DNA from: GWE2-42-39 sp942493345
Lineage (GTDB): Bacteria > Bacteroidota > Bacteroidia > Bacteroidales > Prolixibacteraceae
Direction of reading: 5' to 3'
DNA length: 64,000 bases
NCBI GenBank assembly: GCA_942493345.1
Contig: OW818695.1
Location: 1,674,001 to 1,738,000, forward strand
The position numbers were made by a program, and so were the translations under genes. How positions within the stretch are numbered: position 1 is the stretch's first letter; each line of letters opens with the position of its first letter. Below, in pieces: positions 19,178-27,166 of the stretch. The notes beneath the pieces are model-generated. The model was not told the DNA's origin. It searched no databases and saw only the letters and a program-made list of their open reading frames with translations.

Positions 19178-20335
19178 ATGCCACAAAAAATTAATATCAA
19201 ACAGGTTTTACCCGTGATGTTTGGGTTCTTTGTTATGGGCTTTATCGATATGGTGGGAATCGCTTCAAATTATATCAAATATGATTTTCTGTTGAGTGAT
19301 ACAGTTGCCAATCTGTTACTGATGATGGTGTACATTTGGTTTGCATTATTTTCTATTCCTACTGGAGTTCTAATGAATATAATTGGAAGACGAAAAACCG
19401 TATTAATCAGTGTTTTGATTACCGCAACAGCCCTTTTTATTCCATTTTTAACATATAGTTTTGCTTCTGTAATAGTGACATTTGCTCTTTTAGGTATTGG
19501 TAATACCATGTTGCAAGTATCCCTTAACCCTTTGGTGGGTGATATTGTTCCTGATTCGAAATTAGCTAGCAGCCTGACCTTCGGCCAATTTGTGAAAGCC
19601 ATATCCTCCTTCTCAGGTCCATTGTTGTCGGGTGGTGCAGCACTTTACCTGGGAAGCTGGCGTTATCTGTTTCCATTGTTTGGCGGAATATCAGTTATAG
19701 TAGCTGTTTGGTTAAATTGGGTCAAAGTTTCTGAAAACAGTCCGGTCAGACAAAAAAGTTCTTTCACCGATTGCTTTCGCTTACTGGGAGATCGCATTAT
19801 TCTGGGACTTTTTATCGGGATATTGTTCGTCGTTGGAATCGATGTCGGATTGAACGTGTCTATTCCAAAATATTTAATGATGATCGGAAATATACCACTT
19901 GCAGAAGCCGGGCTCGGCATAAGTATGTATTTTGCCGCCAAAACATGCGGGGCATTCATTGGAGCCATTCTCCTATCGCATATCGCTGCTCGAAAATTCT
20001 ATACAATAACCGTCTTACTTGCCATAGCATCGCTGGCTTTTACCTTGTTGGTACAGTCATTAACCGGGGTTTATTTTGGTATCTTTCTGTTGGGGCTCAC
20101 GGTGTCTAATATTTTTTCCATCATTTTTTCCATCGCCTTATTACATCAACCAGCTTATAAAAACGAGATTTCAGGTTTGATGATGATGGGGATTATCGGT
20201 GGTGCTATTATTCCATTTGCAATGGGCCTGGTATCCGATATTTCCGGGCAAACATCAGGTATGTTGGTATTGGGTATCTGCCTGATCTATTTACTCGTTA
20301 ATTCACTGGTGAAAAATTCTACACGTACGAAATAG
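19178..20335 (+). CDS. MFS sugar transporter (FucP-like)
   Basis: An inner-membrane transporter of 385 residues with about twelve hydrophobic segments. The first starts at VLPVMFGFFVMGFIDMVG. NIIGRRKTVLI matches the MFS loop 2-3 motif, and GNTMLQVSLNPLVGDI with SSLTFGQFVKAISSFSGP is characteristic of the FucP-like (fucose/glucose/galactose:H+) subgroup. As last gene of the PUL run it should carry the final monosaccharide into the cytoplasm for the ROK kinase. The substrate is not known. Confidence 0.88.
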   Translation: MPQKINIKQVLPVMFGFFVMGFIDMVGIASNYIKYDFLLSDTVANLLLMMVYIWFALFSIPTGVLMNIIGRRKTVLISVLITATALFIPFLTYSFASVIVTFALLGIGNTMLQVSLNPLVGDIVPDSKLASSLTFGQFVKAISSFSGPLLSGGAALYLGSWRYLFPLFGGISVIVAVWLNWVKVSENSPVRQKSSFTDCFRLLGDRIILGLFIGILFVVGIDVGLNVSIPKYLMMIGNIPLAEAGLGISMYFAAKTCGAFIGAILLSHIAARKFYTITVLLAIASLAFTLLVQSLTGVYFGIFLLGLTVSNIFSIIFSIALLHQPAYKNEISGLMMMGIIGGAIIPFAMGLVSDISGQTSGMLVLGICLIYLLVNSLVKNSTRTK

Positions 20336-20638
20336 GGAAAAATCCACTTGGGAAAATAGAAATCTGCTTTTGTGGATATACTGAGAAGCTGGGAAATATT
20401 CCACTATTTTGGCTCTATTTTGCAAGAACAATAAAATGTGAAGAATCCAAAATTCTATCGAGAATTTGAAATTATAAATCAATTCCGTTCAATAATTAGC
20501 TTATAATTAATACTTTAGAGATATAAATCCCTTCAGTTTTATACTAATAAATGATCAATTATTTTGCTGTAAATCAGACACAATACTTCGTTAAAAATTA
20601 GCATAAACACCTTACAATCAATTAAATAAAAAGATTTC
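20336..20638. other. Gene-free A+T-rich stretch
   Basis: About 300 bases after the MFS gene. I see no open frame with family resemblance, no clear terminator and no strong repeat. It leads into the transposase fragment that starts at 20639. Confidence 0.5.
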
Positions 20639-20878
20639 ATGGCCGAGATCTTCGTTCTTTTTCTTAGCATCAAAGGCCACATCAATTTTTACCAGTTCGA
20701 AAGATCTGGACAATTTACAGAACAACGATACCGACAACAGTTTGAAAAACCTTTTGACTTCATGGAATTGAACAAAGAATTGGCCTTCTCCAGATTCAAA
20801 AAAGCACATGTTAGCTCACGAAATCCTAAAGAACAAAAACACTGGACGGATTTTAACTGTAAATCCTGTCTTATGTGA
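20639..20878 (+). pseudogene. Truncated DDE transposase, N-terminal fragment
   Basis: The 79-codon frame starts MAEIFVLFLSIKGHINFYQF and continues EQRYRQQFEKPFDFMELNKEL. This resembles, from memory, the N-terminus of a Bacteroidota IS4-type transposase family (FLSIKG-INF, EQTYRNQFEK, FDF---N). The rest of the enzyme, including every DDE residue, is missing, and after the stop no other frame continues the similarity. It is therefore a relic. It marks an old insertion between the PUL and the TPR lipoprotein gene. Family assignment needs a database search. Confidence 0.5.
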
Positions 20879-21037
20879 AAATGGAATGGCTTAAACAGAG
20901 GACAAACCAGAATCATTTTGCAATGAAAGCCAGAATTTACCAGATAGCTCTAAAAGCCGCCCATACTGAACGGCTAAGGTTATCAACACCCAAGGCTGCT
21001 TGATGGAGAAAATAATGCGTAACGTGAGTAAGTCAAC

Positions 21038-21943
21038 CTACTTATCCCTACCAGATGCCTTCTTTAGCTCTGTGAGGAATTCGGGACTAACAGCAGATCC
21101 TAATCCTTCTGCTTTATGCACATCTGCCCAGGCCTTGTCATATTCTTTTATGTTATAATAACTTTTCCCACGGTTGTTATAGGCTTTTGCAAGGTTAGGA
21201 TCTATTTCAATGGCCTTACTGAAATCGGAGATGGCTTGAGTGAAATTACTTTGTTTAGCATAAATAAACCCGCGGCTGAAATAGGCTTCTGCATCCTGAG
21301 GATTTATTTCAATAACCTTAGTGAAATCGGAAATAGCTTGAAGTAAGTTGCCTTGTGTAGCATAGGCAAACCCACGGTTGTTATAGGCCTTTGCAAGGTT
21401 AGGGTTTATTTCAATGGCTTTAGTTAAGTTGAAAATGGCTTGGGATAAATTGCCTTGATCGAAAGAGGTATTGCCACTTTGAAGATATTCTTCCGCAGTC
21501 TTAGTATAAACAGAAGATTCACCTTTAGAATAAAGCTTAATATCTATTGAATTACGAAATGTGTAATACGCGGGTATGGTTTGAGTTCCAACAGGAATAG
21601 GATCAGCGAGGAATATATTCGATGGTTTGGTTAGAACTTGGTCTACTGGGGGATGATAATCCCCAAATAAAACTTCTTTCGGTTCATAACCTTCTAATCT
21701 GGCTTCAATTCTCATTGGTTCCGTTCCAGTGTAATTCAAGGGTGCAGTAATAACCAACGGACTTTTTCCCATATAATTTCCTTGTATAGAAATATCGGCA
21801 CCACTGGGAACTGTATTAATCGTTATTGTTGGAGTGGGGGGTGCTACGAGTGCTACCTGTGAACCAATTGCACAACCACTTATTAGTTTAGCAATTAAGC
21901 CAATAAACATGAGAGATAATCCAGTAACTTTGAATCTGTTCAT
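21038..21943 (-). CDS. PEGA/TPR-repeat lipoprotein, probably horizontally acquired
   Basis: A lipoprotein signal with lipobox ISGC (Cys about residue 24) is followed by a PEGA domain (about 40-110: VPSGADISIQGNYMGKSPL, LEGYEP) and at least three and a half TPR units (about 150-290), each close to YNNRGFAYATQGNLLQAISDF followed by EINP. PEGA domains anchor to cell surface layers; TPRs mediate protein contacts. Uniquely in this window the start codon is preceded by AAAAGGAGG with a 4-nt spacer, a perfect Shine-Dalgarno sequence. The neat TPR consensus and this leader look unlike the neighbours, which fits transfer from another phylum. It lies alone between a transposase relic and tRNA-Asn. No function can be assigned beyond structure. 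Confidence 0.85.
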   Translation of the reverse strand: MNRFKVTGLSLMFIGLIAKLISGCAIGSQVALVAPPTPTITINTVPSGADISIQGNYMGKSPLVITAPLNYTGTEPMRIEARLEGYEPKEVLFGDYHPPVDQVLTKPSNIFLADPIPVGTQTIPAYYTFRNSIDIKLYSKGESSVYTKTAEEYLQSGNTSFDQGNLSQAIFNLTKAIEINPNLAKAYNNRGFAYATQGNLLQAISDFTKVIEINPQDAEAYFSRGFIYAKQSNFTQAISDFSKAIEIDPNLAKAYNNRGKSYYNIKEYDKAWADVHKAEGLGSAVSPEFLTELKKASGRDK

Positions 21944-21956
21944 ATTGCCTCCTTTT
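21944..21956 (-). promoter_or_regulatory. Strong Shine-Dalgarno sequence of the TPR lipoprotein gene
   Basis: Read on the minus strand the bases are AAAAGGAGGCAAT directly before the ATG. AAGGAGG pairs fully with the anti-SD end of 16S rRNA at ideal spacing. Bacteroidota genes normally lack this, and the other starts in this window do too. Confidence 0.8.
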
Positions 21957-22180
21957 TAAATTAGTCTAACTATTAAATATACTGCAATTTTGCAATCTAT
22001 TACTCGTTAGACTTTTGTTTAAGAATTGATTCCCGAATTATTATATAAAAAATACGCTTTGCAAACACTGCTATACATATTTTTCTGTAAACTTATACCC
22101 TAAGTTAGAGTAAAAAAATGAAACAATGATACAACAGATAAAAGAATACATCTATTACTTTAATAAAAAACATCCAGCGG

Positions 22181-22225
22181 GGATGGGTAAAAATGATATT
22201 AATGGGTTTTTATCATCCTTTTTTT
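22181..22225 (+). terminator. Hairpin with seven-T tract, no gene upstream
   Basis: GGATG (22181-22185) pairs with CATCC (22214-22218) and TAAAAA (22188-22193) with TTTTTA (22207-22212), followed by seven T. It has the form of an intrinsic terminator on the + strand, but no + strand gene lies between it and the divergent TPR lipoprotein gene. Confidence 0.55.
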
Positions 22226-22259
22226 ATTTGATTTTCGGATCAGCACACGTGGAAACAGG

Positions 22260-22288
22260 AAAGGAGGTCGAAATTGACCTCCTTTTTT
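22260..22288. terminator. Bidirectional intrinsic terminator next to tRNA-Asn
   Basis: AAAGGAGGTC (22260-22269) and GACCTCCTTT (22276-22285) form a perfect 10-bp stem with a 6-nt loop and a T tract to 22288. It lies 4-30 nt past the 3' end of tRNA-Asn on the minus strand, so it probably ends that transcript. The better T run is on the + strand. Confidence 0.7.
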
Positions 22289-22291
22289 GTC

Positions 22292-22368
22292 TGGCTCCCC
22301 AGGTAGGACTTGAACCTACGACCTACGGATTAACAGTCCGCCGCTCTAACCAACTGAGCTACTAGGGA
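22292..22368 (-). tRNA. tRNA-Asn (GTT anticodon)
   Basis: The minus strand folds as a complete cloverleaf. The acceptor arm TCCCTAG pairs with CTGGGGA (one G-U pair), followed by discriminator G and an encoded CCA. The D arm contains AGCTCAGTTGGTTAGAGC. The anticodon arm GCGGA-CTGTTAA-TCCGT gives anticodon GTT, and the T arm contains GGTTCAAGTCC. The length of 77 nt with CCA is normal. A TATTTTTG box lies about 42 nt upstream. Confidence 0.95.
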
Positions 22369-22409
22369 ATTTAGCTTTCCGAAAAACGTATGTTTCTTTA
22401 AAAGCGTTG

Positions 22410-22448
22410 CAAAAATAATAGCTTTTCCGAAAAGAAAAAATATTTTTG
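22410..22448. promoter_or_regulatory. Divergent -7 boxes for tRNA-Asn and the PfkB kinase gene
   Basis: TATTTTTG occurs on the minus strand at 22410-22417 (toward the tRNA) and on the plus strand at 22441-22448 (17 nt before the kinase ATG). Both match the Bacteroidota -7 consensus TAnnTTTG exactly. A clear TTTG -33 box is not obvious on either side. Confidence 0.6.
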
Positions 22449-22464
22449 CAAAAAAATAGTTAAA

Positions 22465-23469
22465 ATGAAACCAAACGAAAAGCCCGCTAAAAAAGCCATT
22501 CTGGGAATAGGAAACGCCCTGGTTGATGTAATGTTCAGCCTTTCTGACGATAACTTGCTCAACCAATTTGGTTTGCCCAAAGGGAGCATGACGCTGGTCG
22601 ATGCACCACTTTCCGAGAAGATTCAGGCCGGGGCAAAACATTTGCCTCGTGAAATACATACCGGAGGTTCAGCAGCCAATACAATTCATGGCATTGCCAA
22701 GTTGGGCGGAAGTTGTGGATATTTGGGGAAAATATCGAAAGACGAATTTGGCGACTTTTTCCAATCGGAATTTGAACGGGAAAACATTCGCACTCATCTT
22801 TTTTACAGCGCAACCGCAACCGGGAAAGCAACCGCATTGATAAGCGCCGATTCGGAACGCACTTTTGGAACCTACCTCGGGGCTGCAATGGAACTTTCGG
22901 CAAAAGATCTATCTGAATCAGAATTCGATAATTACGGCTATCTCCACATCGAAGGCTATCTGGTGCAAAACCATGCACTCATTGAAACCGCTGTGAAAAT
23001 GGCTAAAAATGCCGGATTGAAAGTTGCTATCGACATGGCCAGTTTTAACGTGGTGGAAGCAAATCTCGATTTTTTGAAAAAATTGGTAGCCGAATATGTC
23101 GACATTGTTTTCGCCAACGAGGAGGAGGCAAAATCGTTCACCGGCTTTGAACCTGAAGATGCATTGAATGCAATTGCCGGAATATGTGAAATTGCGGTCG
23201 TGAAAATAGGGGCAAATGGTTCGTTGATTAAACGCGGAAACGAGTTGGTTCGAATCGCTGCAATTCCCGCCAAAAGTATCGATACTACGGGAGCAGGCGA
23301 TATTTACGCATCCGGTTTTTTATATGCGTTGTCCGAAGGTTATCCGCTTGAAAAAGCAGGTACCCTGGGGTCATTCCTTTCCGGGAAAGTGGTGGAAGTG
23401 ATGGGTGCGAAAATACCGGATTCTCAATGGCCCGCGTTATTGGAAGAAACTTCAAAAATTCTGAACTAA
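22465..23469 (+). CDS. PfkB-family carbohydrate kinase (adenosine-kinase-like)
   Basis: A cytoplasmic ribokinase-fold kinase. It shows HTGGSAANTIHGIAKLGG (substrate-site signature 1), DMASFNVVE, FANEEEAKSFTG, and signature 2 around DTTGAGDIYASGFLYAL with the catalytic Asp of the GAGD motif. The length of 334 residues and the overall layout are those of the Bacteroidota proteins usually named adenosine kinase. The sugar or nucleoside substrate cannot be decided from sequence. It stands alone behind its own promoter, divergent from tRNA-Asn. Confidence 0.88.
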   Translation: MKPNEKPAKKAILGIGNALVDVMFSLSDDNLLNQFGLPKGSMTLVDAPLSEKIQAGAKHLPREIHTGGSAANTIHGIAKLGGSCGYLGKISKDEFGDFFQSEFERENIRTHLFYSATATGKATALISADSERTFGTYLGAAMELSAKDLSESEFDNYGYLHIEGYLVQNHALIETAVKMAKNAGLKVAIDMASFNVVEANLDFLKKLVAEYVDIVFANEEEAKSFTGFEPEDALNAIAGICEIAVVKIGANGSLIKRGNELVRIAAIPAKSIDTTGAGDIYASGFLYALSEGYPLEKAGTLGSFLSGKVVEVMGAKIPDSQWPALLEETSKILN

Positions 23470-23663
23470 ATAGCATCAAAACTCAGCCATTGATATTTGA
23501 TTCTTCTCCACAATATTTCAATCAGATTCAATTCTGGGGAATAGGGCGGTAAAAAGAAAATATACACGTCTTGTTTCTCCCATTCTGCAATTTTAGCATT
23601 TAATTTATTTGCTCTATGAATAGGTGAATTAAGTAATAAGAATAAAACAAATACGACATTATC
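23466..23663 (-). pseudogene. IS630-family transposase remnant (C-terminal end)
   Basis: On the minus strand one open frame ending at 23466 reads VVFVLFLLLNSPIH, then AEWEKQDVYIFFLPPYSPEL and NLIEILWRRIKYQW. This is the C-terminal half of the IS630/Tc1-type DDE domain, including the third acidic residue (Glu of NLIE). The second catalytic Asp (normally LDN) is replaced by Leu, the frame has a stop just upstream (near 23665), and the N-terminal two thirds are missing. It is a dead relic whose stop codon overlaps the end of the PfkB gene. Confidence 0.75.
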
Positions 23664-23801
23664 TTATTCTTATTACTTAGTTATAAAGATTCAGTTAAGT
23701 TTCTGTTTATTTTTTTATGGATATTTTTGAACGAACCATGTGTTATTGAAATGGCATCAAAAATATATTTTACACAAAGAGCGCAAAAGTTTCAGTAAAG
23801 T

Positions 23802-23843
23802 AAATATCCGAAAATAAAATGCACATTTCGTCTTCGGATATTT
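23802..23843. promoter_or_regulatory. Perfect 11-bp inverted repeat, candidate operator of the NikR-like regulator
   Basis: AAATATCCGAA (23802-23812) and TTCGGATATTT (23833-23843) are exact inverted copies separated by 20 bases, ending 54 bases before the regulator's ATG. Half-site centres are about 31 bp apart, near three helical turns. NikR-type proteins bind widely spaced dyads, so autoregulation is a natural reading, but this sequence is not the E. coli GTATGA-N16-TCATAC operator. Confidence 0.5.
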
Positions 23844-23897
23844 AAATAATTTGATAATTTCGTCATCAATAACACTTAAACCGTAAAGAGTAACACG

Positions 23898-24296
23898 ATG
23901 TCGATTTCGCGCTTTGGTGTTTCGCTAAAAGAAGAACTTTTACGATCGCTCGATGTCTACGTACAGAATAATGGTTTTGCCAATCGTTCGCAAGCCATCC
24001 GGTATTTGATTGAAAAATACACGGTGGAACAAAAATGGCAATGCAACAACGTTGTTGCGGGTGCAATCACTTTGGTTTACGACCACAGCAAAAAGGACAT
24101 CCGTATAAAATCAACCGATATTCAGATTGAATACCAGAATGTGATCCTTTCCTCACAGCACTATCATTTAAATGAAACCAACTGCCTCGAAATCGTGGCA
24201 GTGAAAGGAACATCTCATAAACTAACCGAACTTTCGGACAAGCTGATTGGTATTAAAGGGATTCAGCATGGCAAATTGATCATGAGCAAAGTATAA
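23898..24296 (+). CDS. NikR-family metal-responsive transcriptional regulator
   Basis: A 132-residue regulator with a ribbon-helix-helix DNA-binding domain at residues 2-42 (SRFGVSLKEELLRSLD, NRSQAIRYLIEKY) and an ACT-like metal-sensing domain after it. Compared with E. coli NikR, the ligands His87, His89 and Cys95 are present as His88, His90 and Cys96 (QHYHLNETNC). The position of His76 is Ile77, with Glu78 beside it. The high-affinity nickel site is thus incomplete or altered. It is followed after 63 nt by a TonB-dependent receptor gene, the typical arrangement for metal-uptake control, and preceded by a perfect palindrome. Family sure; nickel specificity doubtful. Confidence 0.9.
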   Translation: MSISRFGVSLKEELLRSLDVYVQNNGFANRSQAIRYLIEKYTVEQKWQCNNVVAGAITLVYDHSKKDIRIKSTDIQIEYQNVILSSQHYHLNETNCLEIVAVKGTSHKLTELSDKLIGIKGIQHGKLIMSKV

Positions 24297-24359
24297 TTTT
24301 TTTGACCACAAAGTAGCACGTTTCTTAAATTGAGTAACACTAAATTGCAAACTATAAGT

Positions 24360-26198
24360 ATGAGAACTTCTTTCACACTTTTATTTTTCCTCGTTTCAGG
24401 AATATTCTTTTCTTCCAATGCAAACAACAATTTCAGCATAAACGATACTATTCTAATTGACGAAGTCGTGATAACAGGAACGCCGGTAAAAGTAACCCTG
24501 GGCAATGTGCCCATGTCGGTTAGTATTCTAAGCCGGGCACAGATTGCTGAAAGTGACGAATCGGCTTTGCTGCCTGTTTTGAGCGGACGAATACCGGGTT
24601 TGTTTGTCACTGAACGCGGAGTTACCGGGTTTGGGGTGTCGGCCGGTGCTGCCGGACAAATTACGATTCGCGGGGTGGGCAGCAGCCCGACGACCGGGGT
24701 TTTGATGCTAATTGACGGTCATCCGCAGTTTATGGGCATCTTTGGACATCCGCTGTCCGACTCGTACGTGGCTTCCGATGTTGAACGGGTGGAAGTGATC
24801 CGCGGACCGGGTTCCGTCTTGTACGGCTCGAATGCCATGGGCGGGGTAATCAATATCATTACAAAAAAACAGAAACAGGAAGGGGTAAACGGAAATGCCC
24901 GTCTGATGTACGGTTCGTACAACACACAGAAATACATGGCCTCAGCCGGATACAAGAAAAACAAGTTCAGCGTGTTTGGCAGCATCAATCACGACCAAAC
25001 TGACGGACATCGCGAAAAATCCGATTTCAATATAACCAACGGGTATCTGAAAACCAGCTATGAGCTTTCGGAAAATTTGTTTGCAACTGCCGATTTCAGT
25101 CTGTCCGGGTTCAAATCTTCTGATCCGGGGCCTGACAAACCTGACGGAGCAGCCGGCTACAAAATTGATATTACCCGCGGTTACGGGGCCACATCACTGA
25201 ATAATGAATTTGATAAAATGTCGGGAAGCGCCCGCTTTTATTACAACTTCGGAGAACACGACGTGACGGATGGTTTTCATTCAACCGATCAAAACATAGG
25301 CTTCAACCTGTACGAATCGTTTCAATTTTTCAAGGGGAATAACCTCACCTTTGGGGTCGATTATGCCAATTATGGCGGGATGGCCGAAACCCTGCTGGCG
25401 ATGCAGGGCGACGGGGTGGTATTTGCCGACACAACCGTTTACGAACTGGGTTTGTATGGTTTCGTTCAGCAAAATTTTTCAGAAAAAATAACCCTAAACG
25501 CCGGGCTCCGTTATTCCGATCACCGGACCTACGGAAGCGAATGGATTCCGTCGTTCGGTGCTACCTGGCAAATCGGGAAATCGACCAGTTGGAAGCTCGG
25601 TGCATCCAAAGGGTTTCGCAGTCCGACCATGCGCGAACTGTTTTTGTGGGGCCCGAACCCGAACCTTCAACCCGAAAGTATATGGAACTACGAAACCGGC
25701 ATTTTGCACTCTTTTCACGGCAATAAACTGAACCTTGAGCTGACTGGTTTTATTCTGAAAGGCGATAACCTGATTCAGCAGGTTCCCAACCAGGGATATC
25801 GGAATTCCGGCGAGATTTCGAATCGTGGAATTGAACTTTCGGCTGACGGACAATTGAATAAACAACTCGGGTTTCATCTGGCATACAGCTACATTCACAT
25901 GAAAACCCCGGTTTATGCGACGCCGGAGCACCAGTTATTTATTAGTGCGAATTATCGGGTTAAAAATCTTAGTTTCACGGCAAGTTTGCAACGAGTTGCC
26001 GGGCTTGATACCGATGCTTCGGCCGCAGTAGCCAAACAATCGTACACGCTGCTGAATGCAAAAACTTCGTACCGACTGATTAAAAATATCCAACTTTTCG
26101 TCAGCGGCGAAAACCTGCTTGATCAGAAATATGAAACCAACCGCTACTATCCCATGCCGGGAGCAACTGTTTTTTCGGGAGTGAATTTGAGTTTTTAA
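24360..26198 (+). CDS. TonB-dependent receptor, probable metal or metallophore importer under NikR-like control
   Basis: The ATG at 24360 starts a signal peptide (MRTSFTLLFFLVSGIFFSSNA); a TTG further up in frame is less likely. The plug domain (about 35-160) begins with DEVVITGTP and has the usual QITIRGVGSS, MLIDGHPQ, VERVEVIRGPGSVLYGSNAM and GGVINIITKK. The barrel ends in GVNLSF. There is no STN or carboxypeptidase-regulatory domain and no SusD partner, so this is a classic siderophore/metal-type receptor rather than a SusC. Position after the NikR-like gene suggests nickel, cobalt or another metal complex as cargo. A strong terminator follows at 26225. Confidence 0.92.
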   Translation: MRTSFTLLFFLVSGIFFSSNANNNFSINDTILIDEVVITGTPVKVTLGNVPMSVSILSRAQIAESDESALLPVLSGRIPGLFVTERGVTGFGVSAGAAGQITIRGVGSSPTTGVLMLIDGHPQFMGIFGHPLSDSYVASDVERVEVIRGPGSVLYGSNAMGGVINIITKKQKQEGVNGNARLMYGSYNTQKYMASAGYKKNKFSVFGSINHDQTDGHREKSDFNITNGYLKTSYELSENLFATADFSLSGFKSSDPGPDKPDGAAGYKIDITRGYGATSLNNEFDKMSGSARFYYNFGEHDVTDGFHSTDQNIGFNLYESFQFFKGNNLTFGVDYANYGGMAETLLAMQGDGVVFADTTVYELGLYGFVQQNFSEKITLNAGLRYSDHRTYGSEWIPSFGATWQIGKSTSWKLGASKGFRSPTMRELFLWGPNPNLQPESIWNYETGILHSFHGNKLNLELTGFILKGDNLIQQVPNQGYRNSGEISNRGIELSADGQLNKQLGFHLAYSYIHMKTPVYATPEHQLFISANYRVKNLSFTASLQRVAGLDTDASAAVAKQSYTLLNAKTSYRLIKNIQLFVSGENLLDQKYETNRYYPMPGATVFSGVNLSF

Positions 26199-26224
26199 GA
26201 CATCAGCTCAAGAATAAAAGCGAT

Positions 26225-26256
26225 GAGCAGGTGATCTTGGGTCATCTGCTCTTTTA
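26225..26256 (+). terminator. Intrinsic terminator after the TonB receptor
   Basis: GAGCAGGTGA (26225-26234) and TCATCTGCTC (26242-26251) form a 10-bp stem with one G-T pair and a 7-nt loop, followed by TTTTA. It closes the NikR-like/TonB-receptor unit. Confidence 0.8.
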
Positions 26257-26429
26257 TATTTAAGCCGGATGTATTCTTTCAGTTACGGAACAATAATAAC
26301 CGGGCAATATTTAAACAGCCTTTCAAAATAAATAAATGGATTGCAATTACAAAAGACAAAAAAATATGATTTATTTTGAAATCGATTCTTGTTTTGGATC
26401 GCGTCTAAAATTGGCCTAACACGTTATTG

Positions 26430-27005
26430 ATGATCAATGCCTCTCGAAATAGTGAGATAAGATTGGGGAACGGAGAAAAAATTAATCTAAAGGATTTTTT
26501 CAATACATATTATCCGGGGTTTAATTCTTTCGCTTTGAGATATATTGCCGATCCATCTGTTTGCGAAGATATCGTTCAGGAAGTTTTTATTTTGTTCTGG
26601 GAAAAACAAAGAACATTTCCAACCCTCCCTGCAGTAAAAGCTTTCTTTTATACCTCCATCCGGAATTCCTGTCTCGATTTTCTAAAACATACGATCGTTG
26701 AAGAAAAGTACAGGATCATTAATAAAAACAAAGATGAAGCGACCGAATCTTTTCTGGAAGAAGTATTGAAAAAAGAAGCATACAGCGAAATCTACAACGA
26801 AATTAATAAACTTCCAGAGATGGGTAAAAATGTATTATTGCTGGCTCTACGCGAAAAATCGAACGAAGAAATTGCAACGATTTTAAATATTGCCATCAAT
26901 ACCGTGAAAACTCATAAAGTAAGAGCATACAAAGTTTTACGTAAAAATCTGAACGATCTGTTCCTTTTTTTCTTCCCATTTCCAAAACACCTGTCCCATT
27001 CTTAA
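26430..27005 (+). CDS. ECF-type RNA polymerase sigma factor (PUL regulator)
   Basis: Sigma-70 family, ECF group. Region 2 is DFFNTYYPGFNSFALRYI and CEDIVQEVFILFWEK; region 4 is INKLPEMGKNVLLLALRE, then NEEIATILNIAINTVKTHKVRAY. ATG at 26430 is preferred to the TTG one codon earlier. A FecR-type anti-sigma gene follows, then a SusC with STN domain, so this is trans-envelope signalling: substrate binding at SusC releases the sigma factor to transcribe the PUL at 28377-37448. The length of 191 residues is normal. Confidence 0.93.
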   Translation: MINASRNSEIRLGNGEKINLKDFFNTYYPGFNSFALRYIADPSVCEDIVQEVFILFWEKQRTFPTLPAVKAFFYTSIRNSCLDFLKHTIVEEKYRIINKNKDEATESFLEEVLKKEAYSEIYNEINKLPEMGKNVLLLALREKSNEEIATILNIAINTVKTHKVRAYKVLRKNLNDLFLFFFPFPKHLSHS

Positions 27006-27166
27006 AATTTCTTCCTCGTAAATTACGTATTGAGGATCAAATATCTTGCATCGGATATTCGCCAGTAACAATACCATTTAGCAATTCATTAATATTCTTA
27101 AAATTTTTCCCTTCCATGTAATTCTCTTTTCATACTTCGTCGTTTTAATAGCAAAAAAGAATAATT

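Noticed and set aside
22126..22365. 79-codon + strand frame ending within tRNA-Asn
   Set aside because: It runs through two terminator hairpins and the antisense of the tRNA; its C-terminal half is simply tRNA complement.
20336..22368. A genomic island integrated at tRNA-Asn with attachment repeats
   Set aside because: I looked for a second copy of the tRNA 3' end within the window and found none, and there is no integrase; only the position is suggestive.
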